From Limnovirga soli (GTDB taxonomy: Bacteria; Bacteroidota; Bacteroidia; Chitinophagales; Chitinophagaceae): 64,000 bases of DNA. This document shows positions 43,090-50,746 of this stretch, piece by piece (the first letter of the stretch is position 1; each line of letters opens with the position of its first letter). The notes under the pieces were generated by a model that saw nothing but the letters and a program-made list of their open reading frames with translations, searched no databases and was not told the origin of the DNA. The stretch covers positions 248,001-312,000 of the forward strand of contig NZ_WHPF01000003.1 in the NCBI RefSeq assembly GCF_013106755.1, read 5' to 3'. Made by a program: the position numbers and the translations under genes.

Positions 43090-44427
43090 ATGTATGCAAT
43101 TGTAGATATAGAAACCAGTGGAAGTCACCCGGCAGAACATGGCATTACCGAAATTGCCATTGTACTGCACGATGGGGAAAGCATAGAAGGTCGTTATGAA
43201 GTATTGCTGAACCCCGGTTGTACCATACCCCCTTTTGTAGTGCAGCTTACCGGCATTACCAACGAAATGGCCGCCAAAGCACCCCCATTTACCGATGTGG
43301 CGCATAAAGTTTACAACCTGCTTCAAAACAGGATTTTTGTTGCCCATAATGTAAATTTTGATTACTCTTTTATAAAGCATCATTTAAGGGCGGCTGGTTA
43401 TGAATGGACACCCAAAAAACTCTGTTCTTTAAAGCTTAGCCGTAAGGCTTTTCCTAATTTGCCTAAATATGGACTTGGACATATTTGTCGCTCACTAAAT
43501 ATTCCAATAGAAAACAGGCACCGTGCCGGCGGTGATGCACAGGCTACGGCCTTGCTTTTTGATATGATTCTTAAAGCCAGCGGTGAAAAACTGATAAAAG
43601 AGTTTTTAAAAAAAGAAAACCGCGAACAAATATTACCTGCCAACTTACCCAACGAACAGGTAAATAACCTGCCCTATACGCCAGGTGTATATTATTTTCA
43701 TGATGCCAAGGGGAAAGTTATTTATGTGGGTAAGGCAAAAGTGCTAAAACAACGGGTGGTAAGCCATTTTACAGGATTGGATGTGGGCAAAAAAAGGCAA
43801 GAGTTTTTACGGACTATTTTTTCAGTTACCTATAAAGAATGCCCTACTGAATTTACCGCCTGCATTTTAGAAAGCGTAGAAATAAAAAGATTGTGGCCTA
43901 AATTTAATATTAGCCAAAAGCGAATTGACCAGCGATATGGCATTTATGCTTTTGAAGATAGTCGTGGCTTTAAACGGTTGGCCATAGATAAAAAACGAAA
44001 ATACTTTGAACCGGTACTATCGTTTAATCTTTTTGCCGATGCACACCGTGCCTTATGGTCGATGGTGAAAGAACATGAACTAAGTCCGGTATTGTGCTTT
44101 TTAGATAAAACGCCATTAACAGATGACCATTACCCGGAAAGGGATGCGTATAATGCCAAGGTAGTTCAGGCATTGGAAAATTTAGATACCGCCATGGATA
44201 CATTTGCCATTTTTGAACCAGCCGATTTTGGTAAAAAATATGCCTGTGTTTTGGTAATTAAAGGCAAATTTTATGGAATGGGTTTATTGCCGGAAAATAC
44301 CAATTTTACTAACCTGAAAAGGCTGAAAGAAAAGCTAACCGAATACCCGGAAAATGAAGTGATTAAATCTATGATTAGCAGCTATGCCCAAAAATATCCT
44401 TCCAAATTATTTTTGATGAATGAGTAG
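43090..44427 (+). CDS. DEDD exonuclease fused to a GIY-YIG nuclease domain
   Basis: 445 residues. N-terminal DnaQ-type 3'-5' exonuclease (about 1-170): Exo I AIVDIETSG, Exo II VAHNVNFDYSFIK, Exo III HRAGGDAQATALL. A GIY-YIG domain follows (about 200-280): PYTPGVYYFHDAKGKVIYVGKAKVLKQRV, as in the UvrC N-terminal half and Cho. The remaining C-terminal part is a conserved extension of unknown role. Probably DNA repair. ATG 43090 is chosen over the TTG at 43057 because it begins the exonuclease strand directly. Confidence 0.9.
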   Translation: MYAIVDIETSGSHPAEHGITEIAIVLHDGESIEGRYEVLLNPGCTIPPFVVQLTGITNEMAAKAPPFTDVAHKVYNLLQNRIFVAHNVNFDYSFIKHHLRAAGYEWTPKKLCSLKLSRKAFPNLPKYGLGHICRSLNIPIENRHRAGGDAQATALLFDMILKASGEKLIKEFLKKENREQILPANLPNEQVNNLPYTPGVYYFHDAKGKVIYVGKAKVLKQRVVSHFTGLDVGKKRQEFLRTIFSVTYKECPTEFTACILESVEIKRLWPKFNISQKRIDQRYGIYAFEDSRGFKRLAIDKKRKYFEPVLSFNLFADAHRALWSMVKEHELSPVLCFLDKTPLTDDHYPERDAYNAKVVQALENLDTAMDTFAIFEPADFGKKYACVLVIKGKFYGMGLLPENTNFTNLKRLKEKLTEYPENEVIKSMISSYAQKYPSKLFLMNE

Positions 44428-44532
44428 CATGGGTACAATATTTACCCCGATGATTCTATTTTTTCTTTTGATGCCGTAGGGCTATTTTCGCCGCCCCAAA
44501 AACAAAACACATTTATTTAAAATATTTATAGC

Positions 44533-46782
44533 ATGTTAGCATTTGCTCAACCCATTGCGCAATTATTAAAAATTAGAACTGCACAGGCCGCAGCCGTACT
44601 TGAATTGCTGGAAGAAGGGGCAACCATACCTTTTATTGCCCGTTACCGTAAAGACAAAACCGGTGATTTAGACGAGGTGCAGATACAGCAAATACAAGAC
44701 GAAGCAAAACAATTAAAAGAATTTACCGAGCGAAAAGCTGTAATAGAAAAAACCATTACCGAGCAGGGGAAAATGACCGATGCTTTGCAGGAAAAAATAA
44801 ATAAGGCTACCACCATTGCCGGTCTTGAAGATATTTATTTGCCCTATAAACCCAAGCGGAAAACCAAGGCGTTAATAGCCCGTGAAAACGGTTTGGAGCC
44901 ATTGGCATTATTATTATTGGAACAAAAGAATACCGATATCATTGCCGAAGCCAGCCACTATATTACCGAACAAGTAAAAACCGCAGAGGATGCCTTGCAG
45001 GGTGCACGTGATATTATTGCAGAAATGGTAAATGAGGATGCCACGGTACGTGCAAAAATGCGTAAGCTGTTTGAAGATACAGCCTTATTACAAAGTAAGG
45101 TGCTGGCCGATAAAGAAACTGAAGGGGTAAAATATAAAGATTATTTCGACTTTAGTGAGCCTGTTTTTAAAGTGCCATCGCATAGAATTCTGGCTGTATT
45201 AAGGGGTTTTCTGGAAGGCTTTTTGCGTATGTCTATTGCCCCGGTTGAGGAGGATGCCCTGGATATTATTGAGCCATTGTTTATCAAAGGCATCAGCAGC
45301 AGTTCCGATCAATTGCGTAAAGCCATTAAAGATGCGTACCGCCGCTTATTGCAGCCCAGTCTGGAAACAGAATTTCGCACCGCATTAAAACAAAAAGCTG
45401 ATGAAGATGCCATAAATGTTTTTGCTGAAAACCTGAGGCAGCTGTTACTTAGTTCTCCTTTAGGTAGTAAAAAAATTCTGGCCATCGATCCGGGCTACCG
45501 CACTGGTTGTAAGGTAGTTTGCTTAAACGAAAAAGGCGATTTACAGAAAACAGACCTGATATTTATACATGAAGCCAATAGAATATACGATGCTGAATAC
45601 AAAATAAAAGAACTGGTAAAACAATATAATATTGAAGTATTTGCTATTGGAGATGGTACAGCAGGCAGGGAAACAGAACAGTTTATCAAAAAGCTGCAAT
45701 TGGGTTTGCCGGTGTTTTTAGTAAATGAAGATGGTGCTTCTGTTTATTCAGCTTCAGAAATAGCAAGGGAAGAATTTCCTGATGAAGATATTACCGTACG
45801 CGGCTCAGTAAGTATTGGCCGCAGGTTGATGGACCCCCTGGCTGAGCTGGTAAAAATAGACCCCAAGAGTATTGGTGTTGGCCAGTACCAGCACGATGTA
45901 AACCAAAGCCGCTTAAAGGAAAAATTGGATCAAACCGTGGTTAGCTGTGTAAATGCAGTTGGGGTAAATTTAAATACGGCCAGTAAGCATTTGCTTAGTT
46001 ATGTAAGTGGTATTGGGCCATCAATTGCAGAAAATATTATCAGGCACCGCAATGAGATAGGCAAGTTTACCGATAGGAAAGAACTGCTCAAAGTAGCCCG
46101 ACTTGGCGGCAAAGCCTACGAACAATGTGCCGGTTTTTTGCGTATCCAAAATGGCAATAATCCTTTAGATGCCAGTGCCGTTCACCCCGAGGCATACCCT
46201 GTGGTAGAAAAAATGGCGGCTGATTTACAGCAAAATATTGCTTCGCTAATTGGTAACGAAACTTTGATTAAGCAAATACAACCCCAACAATATATTTCAG
46301 AAACCATTGGCGAACTCACCATAAAAGATATCCTAAACGAATTAAAAAAGCCCGGCCTCGATCCGCGAAGTGAAGCCCAACAATTTGAGTTTGCCAATAT
46401 TTATAAAATTGAAGATGTACAGGCAGGCATGGTATTGCCGGGTGTGGTAACCAATATTACCCGTTTTGGAGCATTTATTGATATTGGTGTTAAGCAGGAT
46501 GGCCTGGTGCATGTAAGCGAAATAGCGCATAAATACATTACCGACCCCAACGAGGTACTGAAACTTAACGATAAAGTGCAGGTAAAAGTAACTGAAGTAG
46601 ATATTGCCCGTAAACGCATTGCCCTTAGTATAAAGCAAACACAGGAAATGCCTGATAGGAAAGCTGCTGCCAATAAACCCGTTTATCAGCCAAAAACAAA
46701 TAGTTCAAAACAGGCAGAGGATACTGCAAACATGAATATGACCGATGCCTTAAGTTTGCTAAAGAAAAAATTTGGTAAATAG
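44533..46782 (+). CDS. tex: Tex family RNA-binding transcription accessory protein
   Basis: 749 residues. Tex N-terminal helical domain (about 1-200, with AVLELLEEGATIPFIARYRKDKTG), YqgF RNase-H-like domain (about 315-440, ILAIDPGYRTGCKVV), helix-hairpin-helix region (about 480-550, YVSGIGPSIAENIIRHRNEIG) and an S1 RNA-binding domain (about 635-705, GMVLPGVVTNITRFGAFIDIGVKQDGLVHVSE). The C-terminal tail is short and polar. A nucleic-acid-binding factor tied to transcription and RNA turnover. Normal length. Confidence 0.96.
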   Translation: MLAFAQPIAQLLKIRTAQAAAVLELLEEGATIPFIARYRKDKTGDLDEVQIQQIQDEAKQLKEFTERKAVIEKTITEQGKMTDALQEKINKATTIAGLEDIYLPYKPKRKTKALIARENGLEPLALLLLEQKNTDIIAEASHYITEQVKTAEDALQGARDIIAEMVNEDATVRAKMRKLFEDTALLQSKVLADKETEGVKYKDYFDFSEPVFKVPSHRILAVLRGFLEGFLRMSIAPVEEDALDIIEPLFIKGISSSSDQLRKAIKDAYRRLLQPSLETEFRTALKQKADEDAINVFAENLRQLLLSSPLGSKKILAIDPGYRTGCKVVCLNEKGDLQKTDLIFIHEANRIYDAEYKIKELVKQYNIEVFAIGDGTAGRETEQFIKKLQLGLPVFLVNEDGASVYSASEIAREEFPDEDITVRGSVSIGRRLMDPLAELVKIDPKSIGVGQYQHDVNQSRLKEKLDQTVVSCVNAVGVNLNTASKHLLSYVSGIGPSIAENIIRHRNEIGKFTDRKELLKVARLGGKAYEQCAGFLRIQNGNNPLDASAVHPEAYPVVEKMAADLQQNIASLIGNETLIKQIQPQQYISETIGELTIKDILNELKKPGLDPRSEAQQFEFANIYKIEDVQAGMVLPGVVTNITRFGAFIDIGVKQDGLVHVSEIAHKYITDPNEVLKLNDKVQVKVTEVDIARKRIALSIKQTQEMPDRKAAANKPVYQPKTNSSKQAEDTANMNMTDALSLLKKKFGK

Positions 46783-46817
46783 TATGTACCCGGCTGTGGT
46801 ACATGCATATGGCAGCC

Positions 46818-46837
46818 GTTGCGTCGCACTCTTGTAC
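46818..46837 (-). repeat. dispersed repeat, copy 20
   Basis: GTTGCGTCGCACTCTTGTAC, 35 nt after the tex stop. GGCTG and CAGCC in its outer flank can pair. With copy 21 it brackets the guanine deaminase gene in inverted orientation. Confidence 0.9.
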
Positions 46838-46914
46838 GTACATATCAATGGGCAGCAATGCAATAGCCAAAAGCTGGCTACGCACCATAAAAGCAAGTGT
46901 TATAATTTTGCTTT

Positions 46915-47388
46915 ATGACCAGAGAAGAAATTTTTATGCAGCAAGCCATTGCCGTGGGGCTGGAAGGTATGCGTGCTGGCAAAGGCGGTCCTTTTGGTTG
47001 TGTTATTGTACAAAACAATCAGATAATTGCCAGTGGCTGTAATACCGTATTGGCCACCAACGATCCCACGGCGCATGCCGAAGTGGTAGCCATTAGGCAG
47101 GCTTGTGCTTATCTGCAAAGCTTTCAGCTTACTGGTTGCGAACTGTATGCCAGCTGCGAACCCTGCCCCATGTGTATGGGCGCCATTTACTGGGCTCGGC
47201 CGGATAAAGTATATTTTGCCAATACCAAAGCTGATGCCGCCGCCATAGGCTTTGATGATGCCTTTATATATGAAGAAATGGCCCGGCCCATGCATTTACG
47301 TAAGCTATCTATGCAATGCCTTGATAGCACCAATGCCATTGAAATGTTTGCCGAATGGCAGGAAAAGGGGAATAAAACCCTGTATTAA
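46915..47388 (+). CDS. guanine deaminase of the cytidine-deaminase fold
   Basis: 157 residues. Zinc deaminase: HAEVVAIRQA holds the first Zn ligand and catalytic Glu, CEPCPMCMGAIYWARP the two Cys ligands. The segment ADAAAIGFDDAFIYEEM and the total length match the GuaD (B. subtilis type) branch better than TadA, which acts on tRNA. The reaction would be guanine to xanthine. TadA cannot be fully ruled out. It is enclosed by inverted dispersed repeats (copies 20 and 21). Confidence 0.85.
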   Translation: MTREEIFMQQAIAVGLEGMRAGKGGPFGCVIVQNNQIIASGCNTVLATNDPTAHAEVVAIRQACAYLQSFQLTGCELYASCEPCPMCMGAIYWARPDKVYFANTKADAAAIGFDDAFIYEEMARPMHLRKLSMQCLDSTNAIEMFAEWQEKGNKTLY

Positions 47389-47435
47389 TTCTGCTTTTAT
47401 ATTTTTTCCGCTGTTTGCTGCTGCATAATCAGAAA

Positions 47436-47455
47436 GTACAAGTGTGCGACGCAAC
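47436..47455 (+). repeat. dispersed repeat, copy 21
   Basis: GTACAAGTGTGCGACGCAAC between the guanine deaminase gene and the siroheme operon leader. Preceding TTTGCTGCTGCATAATC is the standard inner flank. Confidence 0.88.
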
Positions 47456-47580
47456 TGGGTTGATCCTCGCACTAAAGTCTGGCTCATAAGCACAAAAATT
47501 AAAACCCTGCTACTGTTCTTTCGAAATGCGATATAACTCACAAACGTTCACTTATTAAATTTTGTTAATCTTCCTATTTA

Positions 47581-47612
47581 TTTGGTAGACTAATGTTTGT
47601 GTATTTTCTTTG
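47581..47612 (+). promoter_or_regulatory. promoter of the siroheme/sulfite reductase operon
   Basis: -33 box TTTG at 47581-47584 and near-consensus -7 box TTTCTTTG at 47605-47612, spaced 20 nt and followed by CACC. RNA would start near 47619. An operator-like half-palindrome (47582-47593) lies between the boxes. Confidence 0.6.
47582..47593. promoter_or_regulatory. operator candidate, site B
   Basis: TTGGTAGACTAA, one change from the palindrome TTAGTAGACTAA. It overlaps the -33 box. Its centre is 41 bp (about four helical turns) from that of site C. Confidence 0.5.
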
Positions 47613-47622
47613 CACCACCAAT

Positions 47623-47634
47623 TTAGTAGACTAA
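47623..47634. promoter_or_regulatory. operator candidate, site C
   Basis: TTAGTAGACTAA, perfect palindrome; the extended 16-bp form at 47620-47635 is the exact reverse complement of the cysE site. It lies at the predicted transcript start and its last base is the A of the leader ORF's ATG. Confidence 0.6.
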
Positions 47635-47711
47635 TGAATAAGCTTTCTTTTAATCGTTGTTGCACTGTTTCCAAACATATTTGCATGCCTTGCTGTAAGG
47701 GCAAATGCTAA
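47634..47711 (+). CDS. cysteine-rich leader ORF 1 of the siroheme/sulfite operon
   Basis: 25 residues with six Cys, at positions 9, 10, 17, 20, 21 and 25 (RCC near the middle; C-terminal CMPCCKGKC), starting MNKLSFN and ending TAA at 47709-47711. It starts about 15 nt after the predicted transcript start. Its Cys codons at 47691-47696 overlap the 5' arm of a weak stem (47692-47699 with 47722-47730), so stalling could alter folding. A T-run lies at 47740-47747, but the stem is too far from it for a convincing terminator. Role in cysteine sensing is inference, supported by the cysE leader. Confidence 0.6.
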   Translation: MNKLSFNRCCTVSKHICMPCCKGKC

Positions 47712-47760
47712 TTGATACTGTTTTACCAGCTTATTCTATTTTTTTTAAACAACGATTACC

Positions 47761-47889
47761 ATGATTTTATTAAGAACAAATTTTACCCGATTTAACATAG
47801 CTCAGAATGCATCTGTAGGCTTTGTTACGGGTAATAAGTGTAAACAGATCAAGTATACCTGTTGTTGCTGGCAGTGTAATTCATTGTAG
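47761..47889 (+). CDS. cysteine-rich leader ORF 2 of the siroheme/sulfite operon
   Basis: 42 residues, start MILLRTNF after an A-rich AAACAACGATTACC context, with five Cys at 27, 34, 35, 36 and 39; the late motif is YTCCCWQC. It ends 49 nt before the cobA start. Three consecutive Cys codons (47860-47868) would stall ribosomes strongly when cysteine is scarce. I find no terminator after it, so control by translation or by Rho are alternatives. The first 26 codons have no obvious bias. Function is inference. Confidence 0.5.
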   Translation: MILLRTNFTRFNIAQNASVGFVTGNKCKQIKYTCCCWQCNSL

Positions 47890-47927
47890 TTGGATTTGCT
47901 TTTTATTTTATAACATAATCTACCAAA

Positions 47928-47939
47928 ATTGTAGACTAA
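47928..47939. promoter_or_regulatory. operator candidate, site D
   Basis: ATTGTAGACTAA, two changes from the palindrome, with conserved right half GTAGACTAAT. It overlaps the cobA ATG at 47939. TCTAC at 47920-47924 pairs with GTAGA at 47931-47935, so it could instead be an RNA hairpin next to the start codon. Confidence 0.4.
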
Positions 47940-48793
47940 TGAGTGAGCAGAAAAATGGTAAAGTATATTTTGTGGGGGCAGGTCCGGGTAATCCGGATTT
48001 ATTAACCGTTAAAGCTGCACGCATTTTAGCAATGGCCGATGTGGTAATTACAGACAGGCTGGTAGGCGATGCAATTATTAACACCTATGTGCCTGCCAAT
48101 GCCATTGTAATTCCAGTGGGTAAGCAAGGTCGCAGTAATGCTTCTACTCCACAGCCAGAAATAAATGACATCATTGTTCAGTTTGCCGGCATGTATAAAA
48201 ATGTTGTTCGCTTAAAGGGTGGTGATGTGTCTCTTTATTCCAACGTGTTGGATGAACTGCTTACTGTTAAAGCCAATAATATTAGTTACGAAATTATTCC
48301 AGGCATCACTGCCTTATCTGGAGCTTCTGCATATACGGGGGTTCCGCTTACGGCAAGGGGCTACTCAACCGGTGTTAGGGTTTTAACCTATTACCAGCAT
48401 GAGGCAATATCACCTGCTGCCTGGCAGCAGCTGGCAAGATTTGACGATACCTTGGTGTTTTATATGACAGGGGCTGCCTTACCCCAATTGGTGCACCAAT
48501 TATTGCAGGCCGGTGCTGCTGCAGATATTCCTTTTTTAGTAATTGAGCAAGCTACCACACCACAGCAATATGTGCATGAGTTTACCCTGGGCAACTATAA
48601 TAACGAATTGCATGCTGATTTTGTTAGTCCTTCATTAGTAATTATGGGCAGGGTTACTGCTTTATATAAACAGTTTGCCTGGTTGCCCAATAGCGAGGCA
48701 AGGCAACCCTATTTTACTCCCTTACAGGATTATCCGGAATTAATATCATTAATACAACATACTCAATCATTATCGCATGTTAGCAGAGCCTAA
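47939..48793 (+). CDS. cobA: uroporphyrinogen-III C-methyltransferase
   Basis: 284 residues. Methylates uroporphyrinogen III twice to precorrin-2, for siroheme. Signatures: KVYFVGAGPGNPDLLTVKAARIL (SAM pocket, about 8-30), VVRLKGGDVSLYS and VIPGITALSGASAYTGVPLT, with a late EQATTPQQ. The frame is open back to 47822, but that part overlaps leader ORF 2 and lacks family similarity; ATG 47939 begins MSEQKNGK. The gene overlaps cysJ by 17 nt, so expression is coupled. Confidence 0.93.
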   Translation: MSEQKNGKVYFVGAGPGNPDLLTVKAARILAMADVVITDRLVGDAIINTYVPANAIVIPVGKQGRSNASTPQPEINDIIVQFAGMYKNVVRLKGGDVSLYSNVLDELLTVKANNISYEIIPGITALSGASAYTGVPLTARGYSTGVRVLTYYQHEAISPAAWQQLARFDDTLVFYMTGAALPQLVHQLLQAGAAADIPFLVIEQATTPQQYVHEFTLGNYNNELHADFVSPSLVIMGRVTALYKQFAWLPNSEARQPYFTPLQDYPELISLIQHTQSLSHVSRA

Positions 48794-50504
48794 ACTAAAG
48801 TCGCTGAATGAGCTGGTGCAGGGCGCTACCAGAGATGAACTTATTTGGATAAGCGGTTATATTGCTGCACTTACTGATACACCGGTAAATATTACCATTC
48901 CGGAAGCTTTACCCCAAATTGAGGGTGCAACTGCATTATCTGCCTGTACCGTTTTGTATGGCACAGAAACCGGCAATTCAAAAAAAGTTGCAGTAGAATT
49001 TAATAATACCCTTAAGAAACAAGGGGTAGCTGCTAAAATAAAAAGCCTCGATCAATACCGGTTAACTGATTTGGTAAAAGAAACCAATCTTGTACTGGTA
49101 ATAAGCACACAGGGCGATGGTGAGCCGCCGGCCGCAGCCAAAAAATTCTATGATTATATTCATGAAAATGAACTGGCTTTAAACCATGTAAAATATGGGG
49201 TATTGGCCTTGGGTGATTCTGCTTATCCCTTGTTCTGTAAAACGGGGGAAGATGTAGACCACAGATTAAACCAGTTAGGTGCGCAAAGAATTCTTCCCGT
49301 AAAAAAATGTGATGTAGATTTTGAACAGGATGCCAATAATTGGATTAATGAATTAATTAAAACAGCTGTTCAAACAAAACCAACTGTAAAGCCGGTAGCG
49401 GTTGCAAAAGCCGTTGCAGAAACCAAACCCGCTAAGGCTGGCAGAAAATTGTATGATGCTACAGTTGTTACCAGCATTAACCTAAACGACAGAGGTTCTA
49501 ATAAAGAAACCTATCACCTGGAATTTACTACCGAAGAACCCATTGTGTACGAAGCCGGAGATGCTATTGGCATTATGGCAAAAAACAATGCTGCGTTGGT
49601 ACAAAAAATATTAGAATTATTGCAGCTAAATGGCAGTGAAATATTTAAACATAAAGAGGAAAATTTACCCGCAGCAACCTTGTTTACCAACAAGCTTACC
49701 ATTCAATATTTGCCTGCAAGGGTAGTACAATTATATGCCAAACTGGTTGCCAAAGAAATTCCTTCTATACGCATGGACCTGGCAGATTTATTGCGTATTT
49801 ACCCTGCTGATAAAGCCATAGATGTGCAACAGTTAATCAGCATATTGGGCACTATTATTCCACGACTGTATTCCATTTCATCTTCGCCTTTGGCCCATGG
49901 TGAAAATGAAGTACATCTAACAGTAAGCAGAAATACTTTTAATATAGACGGTCATAAAAGACATGGCCTGTGTTCAGATTACCTGTCTACTTTAAAAGAA
50001 GGCGATACACTGCAGATATACGTTCAAAAAAATAACTCGTTTAAACTGCCGGCCAAAGAAAAAGACATTATTATGATTGGCCCCGGCACCGGTGTTGCGC
50101 CGTTCCGTTCATTTCTGCACGAAAGAGATGCACAGGGCGCTACTGGCCGTAATTGGTTCTTTTTTGGAGAACAACATTTTGTAACCGATTTTTTATACCA
50201 GACAGAAATGCAGTCTTTTCTGGAAACGGGCGTACTTAATAAATTAAATACGGCTTTTTCAAGAGATCAGCAGGAGAAAGTGTATGTGCAACACAGGATG
50301 TTACAACATGCAGCCGAATTATTTGAGTGGATAGATAATGGGGCCACTGTGTACATCAGCGGTACCAAAGAGCCCATGAGTGTGGACGTGGAAAACACCC
50401 TGCTTCAAATTATTGCACAGTATAAAAACACCACGGCCGAAGAAGCACAGGCTTACCTGTTGAAACTAAAGGAAGAAGACAGATATCATAAAGATGTGTA
50501 TTAG
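48777..50504 (+). CDS. cysJ: sulfite reductase [NADPH] flavoprotein component
   Basis: 575 residues. A short helical N-terminus, then flavodoxin-like FMN domain (about 57-195, VLYGTETGNSKKVAVEF and VISTQGDGEPPAA), FAD-binding domain (about 230-430, PRLYSISSSPL and HGLCSDYLS) and NADPH domain (about 435-575, IMIGPGTGVAPFRSFLHERDA, ending LKEEDRYHKDVY). It passes electrons from NADPH to CysI. Close to the about 600-residue norm. It overlaps cobA. Confidence 0.94.
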   Translation: MLAEPKLKSLNELVQGATRDELIWISGYIAALTDTPVNITIPEALPQIEGATALSACTVLYGTETGNSKKVAVEFNNTLKKQGVAAKIKSLDQYRLTDLVKETNLVLVISTQGDGEPPAAAKKFYDYIHENELALNHVKYGVLALGDSAYPLFCKTGEDVDHRLNQLGAQRILPVKKCDVDFEQDANNWINELIKTAVQTKPTVKPVAVAKAVAETKPAKAGRKLYDATVVTSINLNDRGSNKETYHLEFTTEEPIVYEAGDAIGIMAKNNAALVQKILELLQLNGSEIFKHKEENLPAATLFTNKLTIQYLPARVVQLYAKLVAKEIPSIRMDLADLLRIYPADKAIDVQQLISILGTIIPRLYSISSSPLAHGENEVHLTVSRNTFNIDGHKRHGLCSDYLSTLKEGDTLQIYVQKNNSFKLPAKEKDIIMIGPGTGVAPFRSFLHERDAQGATGRNWFFFGEQHFVTDFLYQTEMQSFLETGVLNKLNTAFSRDQQEKVYVQHRMLQHAAELFEWIDNGATVYISGTKEPMSVDVENTLLQIIAQYKNTTAEEAQAYLLKLKEEDRYHKDVY

Positions 50505-50560
50505 TAAAGCAGTGAAACAACAACATTTTGTAGCCGGCTAAAGTGCTGCTATACAGCTTC

Positions 50561-50661
50561 GTTGTGTCACTCACTTGTACAGCAGTAATGCAATGCAGCC
50601 AGAAAATTCACATTGAGTTTTTGCTGCTGGTTAATCAAACAGTACAAGAGTGCGACGCAAG
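50561..50661. repeat. paired inverted dispersed repeat, copies 22 and 23
   Basis: Copy 22 (50561-50580, minus, variant GTGACAC core) and copy 23 (50642-50661, plus, standard core) face each other across 61 nt, between cysJ and cysI. It is inside what should be one operon. Confidence 0.88.
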
Positions 50662-50746
50662 TACAGCCAAATAGTACAACTATTGCCGGGTACAAAAAAG
50701 TAAAATATTAAATGTATTTAGTACAACATAAAACGTACAATGTAAT

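Noticed and set aside
46903-46910. TAATTTTG as a promoter for the guanine deaminase gene
   Set aside because: It lies only 4 nt before the ATG, so the transcript would start inside the gene.
47593-47634. Third small ORF (ATG at 47593) before the siroheme operon
   Set aside because: It begins upstream of the predicted transcript start and has only one Cys codon.
47822-47938. N-terminal extension of cobA
   Set aside because: It overlaps leader ORF 2 in another frame and has no similarity to the methyltransferase family; the family motif starts just after ATG 47939.
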